This document shows positions 60,401 to 64,000 of a DNA stretch of 64,000 bases, in pieces. Position 1 is the stretch's first letter. Each line of letters opens with the position of its first letter. The stretch comes from Brachypterus glaber (lineage: Eukaryota > Arthropoda > Insecta > Coleoptera > Kateretidae), in the NCBI GenBank assembly GCA_958510825.1, contig OY294049.1:2604001-2668000 (forward strand), given 5' to 3'. A model generated the notes under the pieces. That model was not told the origin of the DNA. It saw nothing but the letters and a program-made list of their open reading frames with translations, and did not search any database. A program made the position numbers and the translations under genes.

Positions 60401-63400
60401 TTTATGACGTTTTATTTCGATATAAATCAATTTCAAGCAAAAAAAAAATGTCGATCGGTCGGTCGGTCGATCGGTCTGTCCGGGAAATCTTGTGGGCACG
60501 ATAACTTAAGAACGCTTTAAGTTAGAGACTTGAAATTTGGCATACAGGTATGTTACCAAAAGTTCTCGATCGGGATTGTTTTTGGTGAACATTGGGGTGC
60601 GGCAAGGGGGGCAAATGGCCAAAAATACAAGTTTTTTTAGAAAAAATTGAAAATTGCTATATAAGGGTTTTTGAGGTTGCTGAAATTGAATCTGATAATA
60701 ATTTTTTTTAAACTCCAACCCCAAGGGGGTGAGGGGGTAAATATTTTAAAATATTTTCAATATTTTCCTTAAAATTTGTATATAGGGCCTTTTGGGGTTG
60801 ACGAATTTGAATCTGATAATAACTTTTTTCTAATTTCACCCCCTGAGGGGTTTGTTTGTTTTTTGTTTGTTTGTTTAACCTCGTACTATTCTACTTAATC
60901 AAGCATCCCCTAAGTCCAGGACTTGTGTGGGCTAGTAGTAGAGGGAACCACCGGCTTATACTGACTTTCGAACCAGTTTCTAGGGAATGTCCGTTTCACT
61001 TAGCGCCTTCGCCAAATTTCAATTATTGATTAACTGAAAAAGGCAAATCGGCGCCAGTGAGAATCGAACTCACGATAGTAGACTTGCTATACATACGCGC
61101 TAGCCACTACGCTATGCCTCCCATGGGGGGTAGTTTTTGTGAAAACTGGTATATTGGGGTTTTTGAGGTTTGTGAAAGTGAATCTGATAATAAAAAAATT
61201 CTAAATCCACCCCTGAGGGGTGGGGGTAGTTTTAGTGAAAACTGGTGTATTGGGGTTTTTGAGGCTGAAAGGGAATCAAATAATAAAAATATTCTAAATC
61301 CACACCCTGTGGGGTGAGGGGTAGTTTACGTTGGTATATTGGGGTTTTTGAGGTTGTTGAAAGGTAATCTGATTATAACAAAATTCTAACTTCAGCCCCA
61401 AAGAGGCAGAGGGTATTTTTCGTGAAAATTGGTATACTAAGGTTTTGATGGTTGCTGAAAGTGAATCTGATAATAAAAAAATCCATTTTACGCGCGGAGG
61501 TGAAAAATGAAAAAGCTCTTTTACTGGGCAGTGTATTTATTTTTTTTATTTTTTCCATTTTTAAATAAAGTGGGAAAGGCTAATTTAATTTTTTCAAGCT
61601 GAAATTTGGCACAGATTTTTTTATGGTATTTTTTACAACATGAGGGGGACTTAAACCGTAAAAAAGCAAAAAAGTTTTTCTCGCAAGGATATATTTAACC
61701 TAAATTGACAGTTTAAAATATTTTTTTTTTCGCTAGGTTTGGAAGCTGGTAAAAACATAAAATTTTACAGTGCTTTACCAGGTCGGAGGGGGTCAAAATT
61801 GACCAAAAATTGCGTTGCGTAATACTTAAACGGCTCTATTTTATTTTTCATTAATAAAGAAACAAAAATTGTAATAATGCTTTCCTGTAAAAATAAAGTG
61901 TTAAAATCGGAAACTATGCACAGCGACCCTGAGCGTTAATCTAGTTTAAAAACTAGGTCAAAGTTTCTTTTTGATATAAATTACTTCATTTGACCTCTGT
62001 TATCATAAAAATATCTGCAGTAAAATAAAATTCGTACAAACTTCCAGAGGGTGTTCAAAATTCCTCTGCAGGCTACTGACTCCTTATATCGATACCCCCA
62101 AGCAACAAAGCCGTAACTCATATATTGTCATTTTTCACGACAGCTAAATTTCTAAAATATTTTTTTTTATTATTTAAGGGTGGGTAAATGATTGAAGTGG
62201 AAAAGGAAGTCACGTGATATATCATTATAAAATTCTCTATTTTACTGTTTAAGTATTTATTGTTTATTTACTGTTTGTTTCTGATAATATTCAAGTTTAG
62301 AATTTCTTACTTTAGTGATTTTAAGTAAACTTTTGCTTAAAGTGGACTGTGGAGAAACCTGAGTAGTACCACCATGTGTGTCTTTTTTCAAGGCATTTAC
62401 CTATGAGTATAACTCAAAATGGGTCTAACTTGAGTTACATTCTTGTTGCTTGGGAGTGTCGATATATGCTTTTTGGCATTGTGAAATAAGCGTTTATAAT
62501 AGTACCTTTTACGCACTTTTTAAATGTATTTTTTGCCTAACTTATTTAGTTTTATTTTTAATGCAAATAAAGAAAAATGTAGCTCTATTTTTGTGTATGT
62601 TCAAATTATTGTAGAAACTAAGTTTTTTAACTTGAACACTTATTAGGCATCCTAAATTATTAATTGATTTTTCCTTAATTTAAATTTAAAGAAAAATCTT
62701 ATTATAACATCAAAAAAGAATATTTTTTAATTGGTTTTTAACCCATTGCAAACTTCGATAAATTTACTTTTTTGTTTAGTAGTATTTACCTGAAAGAATA
62801 CAATATTTAAGTTTGACTGTTTTGACGTGTACTTAATAAAAATAATGGTAATACCAAAGGCATTGTGCAATCCCAGCACTAGGTCACTCCTAGTCAGGGA
62901 GTGTGCAGAAGCCTTGGAAGAGTTAGCAAGGACCAAAAACGTTCAACTGGTATGGGTACCGGGTCATAGTGGAATTCCCGGAAACGAGAAGGCAGATGAA
63001 CTTGCAAGACTCGGATCAGGGATGGCCTGCACGGGGCCGGAACCTATATTGGGTGTTACAAGGAAGCAGGTAAAGACCGCTCTCGATGAGTGGGCTTATA
63101 CCAAGCTAAAGGAGCAATGGAGGGCGGTCGACGGTTGCCGGCAAGCTAGGGACTTCCTGACTGGCCCAAGCAAATCAAAGATCGACTGGTTGCTGGAAAA
63201 AGGAAGAACTGCACTCAGACAACTTGTAGGGGTCTCACGGGCCACTGCAGGCTAAGGAAGCACCTGGCAACAATGCGGATTCTAGAGAGTCTGCTATGCC
63301 CAGAGTGCAGAGAGGATGAAACATCCTCTCATTACTTAGCCGAGTGTGTCAGATACGACAGGATCAGGTTGCAAGTCTTTGAAACTCAAAGACTCAACCA

Positions 63401-64000
63401 AGAGGAACTAAGAGATCTCCCCTGGGCCAATATTCTAACCTTTATTGAAAGGACGGGCAGGTTCAAGGAGGACTCAAATTAGTAAATGGCTGGGATTGCC
63501 TGGGGTGACAAAAAGGGCCAGAAATGGCCTAGTTGTCCGGCTTTGGCCAACCCAAAATTTTACTACTACTACTACTACTACTAATGGTAATACCTAAATC
63601 TTAACTATATATAGTAAAGATCAAGATGAAACTAGTTCCTCCAGATATTTTGTTTAAAAGTGGAATAATAATAAAAAAAATGTTTTCAGCAAACACTTCA
63701 GTATGTTTAATTATTTGAATTTAATAACGAGCCTCTTCATATGTCACATATATCTCACATACCATGGCATGATTAAGACAAAGTATTTAAAAAAATATAC
63801 ATACATTAATAAGTAATGGGGCATCCTCCAATGAATCAATATGATTGGGTTGTCTCGGGTCAAAATTATTGTGGTGAATAAATCCAGAATCAACTATACC
63901 ATTCATGGCAGAATTATGATGAATATTTCCACTGCCATTTAAAGAGCCACTAGTCCACTTTGTGCCATTTTTCTTACAATCTATACAGACTTTTTCTTTT
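42260..64000 (-). CDS. SLC30A2: ZnT2/3/8-type zinc transporter (SLC30, cation diffusion facilitator); 5' end outside window
   Basis: Proton-coupled zinc exporter loading zinc into vesicles. Six exons in transcript order (63999-63805, 51113-50997, 48595-48411, 48030-47899, 43993-43584, 42408-42260) join in phase to 395 aa, lacking only some N-terminal residues. The cytosolic N-terminus has CIDC and an HCH box (YHCHDD). TM segments start at [19 protein letters not shown]. The zinc site is DAAHLFSDF (TM2, HxxxD) and AAAHVLGD (TM5, HxxxD). The TM4-5 loop is His-rich ([14 protein letters not shown]). The CTD includes [13 protein letters not shown] and [11 protein letters not shown] and ends with CNTC. 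These marks point to the ZnT2/3/8 clade (fly ZnT35C-like); the exact orthologue is not certain. Intron 1 is 12.7 kb. Confidence 0.92.
42409..43583 (-). other. ZnT last intron
   Basis: AT-rich, about 1.2 kb, no recognised repeat boundary. A small GC-richer stretch at 42540-42590 (gcgccgcgtcgac) stands out. ORFs here have no family resemblance. Confidence 0.6.
43584..43993 (-). CDS. SLC30A2: ZnT exon: His-rich loop, TM5-TM6, start of CTD
   Basis: [20 protein letters not shown] then [38 protein letters not shown] and [20 protein letters not shown] then LAV plus one base at gtgagt. Confidence 0.95.
45817..46431 (-). mobile_element. Internally deleted Tc1-like element
   Basis: On the - strand ATG 46431 opens [20 protein letters not shown] then [17 protein letters not shown], a helix-turn-helix typical of Tc1-like transposases. 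An in-frame TGA and then frameshifts follow. Near 46150-46080 a C-terminal-like piece appears ([18 protein letters not shown]). The whole DDE core is missing. Downstream, 45817-45900 and 46000-46090 form inverted repeats containing cagatagagttacaaag-type termini. Confidence 0.7.
47100..47430. repeat. CCCTAGTAAC-family MITE, both ends truncated
   Basis: Carries gaattggacaattcttgagc and caagattctgtatccagact as in 19023-19459, without the CCCTAGTAAC termini. Confidence 0.8.
47899..48030 (-). CDS. SLC30A2: ZnT exon: TM3-TM4
   Basis: Joined frame [20 protein letters not shown] then [20 protein letters not shown] then AINI plus two bases. Acceptor ttttttag, donor gtaagt. Confidence 0.93.
48411..48595 (-). 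CDS. SLC30A2: ZnT exon: TM1-TM2 with HxxxD
   Basis: [20 protein letters not shown] then [10 protein letters not shown] .. [13 protein letters not shown] plus two bases. Contains the first half of the intramembrane zinc site and the FG.HR.EVLGAL signature. Confidence 0.95.
48746..49057 (-). mobile_element. mariner remnant (transposase C-terminus and one ITR)
   Basis: On the - strand the frame reads [20 protein letters not shown] then [13 protein letters not shown], the mariner PHPPYSPDLAPSDYHLF block. A 1-bp deletion in the FFRRGI.MLPKRW segment (near 48890) shifts the frame; after it [19 protein letters not shown] continues in another frame. The end AGGTGTACAAATAAGTTTCC is a mariner-type ITR next to a TA. 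The 5' two thirds are lost. Confidence 0.85.
49155..49950. repeat. Repeat with GGTAGCAA termini and duplicated CACGTGAAAG box
   Basis: Begins ggtagcaaaataacatgaca, and a block of about 50 bp (acatgacattcacgtgaaag, ccacgttaatatgtgacatg) recurs at 49682-49731. Ends near tataacatcccttgctacc followed by a ccttgctacc minisatellite (49904-49945). The interior is full of forward and inverted gtgatgtta / taacatcac words. Confidence 0.65.
50214..50276 (-). ncRNA. Hammerhead ribozyme, type I (predicted), copy on - strand
   Basis: Reverse complement identical to 50768-50830 over all 63 nt, so the same fold applies. It lies in sense orientation within the ZnT primary transcript (intron 2), whereas the other copy is antisense. 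Confidence 0.8.
50768..50830 (+). ncRNA. Hammerhead ribozyme, type I (predicted), copy on + strand
   Basis: Distal stem I ACAGG 50768-50772 pairs with CCUGU 50826-50830. An internal loop AUAC/UU follows. Proximal stem I ACAGUG 50777-50782 pairs with CACUGU 50818-50823. The core is CUGAUGA 50783-50789 and GAA 50804-50806. Stem II (UCC/GGA plus a U-U) has loop CAAAAA. Stem III is short, AUG/UAU around GUAC (50807-50816). The cleavage triplet is AUU with cleavage after 50817. All invariant core bases are present. The weak points are the U-U at position 10.1/11.1 and the minimal stem III. Confidence 0.8.
50997..51113 (-). CDS. SLC30A2: ZnT exon with HCH box and start of TM1
   Basis: 39 codons, phase 0 at both ends: [19 protein letters not shown] .. 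[15 protein letters not shown]. Acceptor ttttcag, donor gtaaga. Too short for a long-ORF screen. Confidence 0.88.
51299..52079. mobile_element. hAT-like MITE with 8-bp target duplication
   Basis: The 16-bp TIR CGAGGGGCTGACCGCG (51299-51314) is perfectly inverted at 52064-52079. GTAAAAAT flanks both sides (51291-51298 and 52080-52087), an exact 8-bp target duplication as made by hAT transposases. The 781-bp interior has a gagttcct minisatellite (51342-51430) and two and a half 80-bp tandem units with aacatggcg (51640-51865). No transposase. Confidence 0.88.
52130..52830. repeat. Fragments of two dispersed repeats
   Basis: 52205-52500 is the second copy of the 2015-2310 repeat. 52535-52790 (caaattgcacgccgcaagct, tatttttcaacatgtcgtaa) is an inverted, diverged copy of 58150-58445 inside the 57094-58631 element. 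Confidence 0.7.
53558..54828. repeat. Foldback element TACAGGGTGATCCAGAATTC
   Basis: Left TACAGGGTGATCCAGAATTC is mirrored by gaattctggaacaccctgta. The arms (about 53558-53900 and 54440-54828) stay similar for more than 300 bp, including gaggtcgccacagggccaac. The central part is also partly inverted (atccattatttaaaaac / gtttttaaataacggat). A solo arm is at 34320-34775. Confidence 0.85.
55100..55690. repeat. Foldback around a CGCTATATATAGCG centre
   Basis: Boxes at 55130-55300 (tttaaacattttttttgtat, gtgaaattttgtag, gtttatttatattt) recur inverted at 55550-55690. The centre 55368-55398 reads tcgctatatatagcg twice. Confidence 0.7.
56694..56715. repeat. (AT)n microsatellite
   Basis: About 11 AT repeats. 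Confidence 0.9.
57045..57082. repeat. GC-rich 38-bp box, perfect inverted copy of 13457-13494
   Basis: cgcggctcgggtgacaaaca followed by tccactcgttcggaatat; the exact reverse complement lies in Sin3 intron 5. It borders the TIR element starting at 57094. Confidence 0.85.
57094..58631. mobile_element. 1.5-kb TIR element with 10-bp target duplication
   Basis: AGGGTAATGCAAAAAAATG at the left is matched by the inverted aatttttttgcatcaccct at the right, and similarity continues about 150 bp inward (aggtggctcaaaa / ttttgagccacct). ATTCTACACT flanks both sides exactly (57084-57093, 58632-58641). A 9-10 bp duplication is usual for Mutator-like elements, so that is the tentative class. Non-coding interior. 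Confidence 0.78.
58845..58935. repeat. GGCGATATCG minisatellite
   Basis: Seven to eight imperfect copies of a 10-16 bp unit around ggcgatatcg, a self-complementary word. GC-rich in an AT-rich context. Confidence 0.85.
58990..59450. other. Low-complexity A/T-rich stretch
   Basis: Long A and T runs with short gaaaaa/tttttc words. The apparent Lys/Phe-rich ORFs are composition artefacts. The beginning (gacgttctagaaaaaaaatt type) matches repeat ends near 16410 and 53040. Confidence 0.7.
60300..61545. repeat. Second locus of the 110-bp satellite-like family
   Basis: Opens gctttcccattttgaaaatt, then a cggtcggtcggtcg-rich segment shared with 30650-30760, then units with cccctgagggg and ttttgaggttgctgaaa. 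Ends near cgcggaggtgaaaaatga. A SINE splits one unit at 60851-61121. Confidence 0.8.
60851..61121 (-). mobile_element. tRNA-derived SINE
   Basis: On the - strand it starts near 61121 with GGAGGCATAGCGTAGTGGCT. A pol III A box (TAGCGTAGTGGC, 61114-61103) is followed 29 nt later by a B box with arms (GTGAGTTCGATTCTCAC, 61073-61057). A tRNA-unrelated body follows and an (AAAC)n tail at 60878-60851. The acceptor stem does not pair, so it is not a functional tRNA gene. It is inserted inside a satellite unit. Confidence 0.82.
62094..62466. repeat. Short TIR element related to 37113-39110
   Basis: atatcgatacccccaagcaa at the left pairs with ttgcttgggagtgtcgatat at the right. Shares gggtctaacttgagttac with the 2-kb element in STRAD intron 6. 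Confidence 0.75.
62856..63581 (+). mobile_element. 5'-truncated non-LTR retrotransposon: RNase H and zinc-knuckle end
   Basis: Encodes an RNase H end ([20 protein letters not shown]) and then [10 protein letters not shown] and CPEC..(7)H(4)C, a knuckle found at the 3' end of RNase H-bearing non-LTR ORF2. A 1-bp loss near 63220 shifts the frame between the two parts. The stop is at about 63480. The tail is (TAC)n. TAATGGTAATACC flanks both sides (62843-62855 and 63582-63594), a 13-bp target duplication. Much higher GC than its surroundings. It is antisense to the ZnT gene, in its intron 1. Reverse transcriptase is absent. Confidence 0.88.
63805..64000 (-). CDS. SLC30A2: ZnT N-terminal cytosolic exon (cut by window edge)
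   Basis: 65 codons in frame from 63999, reading [19 protein letters not shown] then LNGSGNIHH .. [10 protein letters not shown] to a gtatgt donor in phase 0. Its start lies beyond 64000. No stop in frame. Confidence 0.8.

Noticed and set aside
61050..61121. Possible tRNA gene on the - strand
   Set aside because: A and B boxes are present but the acceptor stem does not pair and the sequence runs on into a SINE body with an (AAAC)n tail.
1..64000. CRISPR arrays, operons, rRNA genes
   Set aside because: The tandem repeats present lack unique equal-length spacers. Spliced genes exclude a prokaryotic source, and no rRNA-like conserved segments were seen.

Overview
The window is about 64 kb of AT-rich animal nuclear DNA. 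Five intron-bearing genes sit in a sea of transposon-derived repeats. GT-AG introns, exon-sized islands of conserved protein and abundant small TIR elements that begin TACAGGGTG point to an insect. A beetle-like, repeat-rich genome would fit, but the order cannot be fixed from sequence alone. No bacterial features, CRISPR arrays, operons or intact tRNA/rRNA genes were seen.

Layout. (1) 485-1665, + strand: the last two exons of mitochondrial methionine aminopeptidase 1D, whose 5' part lies off the left edge. (2) 1666-12847: about 11 kb without a recognisable gene, packed with foldback and TIR repeats. (3) 12858-24799, - strand: a complete Sin3 co-repressor in six coding exons (1336 aa), with a probable non-coding first exon near 26905. 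(4) 27842-28552, + strand: a 180-aa canopy/Seele-type ER protein ending in KDEL. (5) 28918-41211, + strand: the STRAD pseudokinase in seven exons (352 aa), starting only 366 bp after canopy. (6) 42260-64000, - strand: a ZnT2/3/8-type zinc transporter. Six exons are visible; the extreme N-terminus is off the right edge. STRAD and ZnT are convergent. Sin3 and canopy are divergent and may share a promoter region. All splice junctions were checked for phase and give continuous reading frames.

The genes are housekeeping or regulatory, do not form one pathway, and appear simply linked: N-terminal Met removal in mitochondria, HDAC-linked repression, ER maturation of receptors or ligands, LKB1 activation, and vesicular zinc loading.

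The most notable non-coding signal is a short repeat family in ZnT intron 2. It carries a sequence that folds as a type I hammerhead ribozyme: CUGAUGA and GAAA core, two-part stem I with internal loop, short stem III. There are two identical copies in opposite orientation (50768-50830 + and 50214-50276 -) and a third, half copy. A second, more degenerate hammerhead-like family, resembling motifs described in Penelope-like elements, occurs near 6400-6680 and inside a foldback at 1071-1372. Other well-delimited elements are a hAT-like MITE with a perfect 8-bp target duplication (51299-52079), a 1.5-kb TIR element with a 10-bp duplication (57094-58631), a tRNA-derived SINE (60851-61121), a 5'-truncated RNase H-bearing non-LTR retrotransposon with a 13-bp target duplication (62856-63581), and mariner and Tc1-like remnants.
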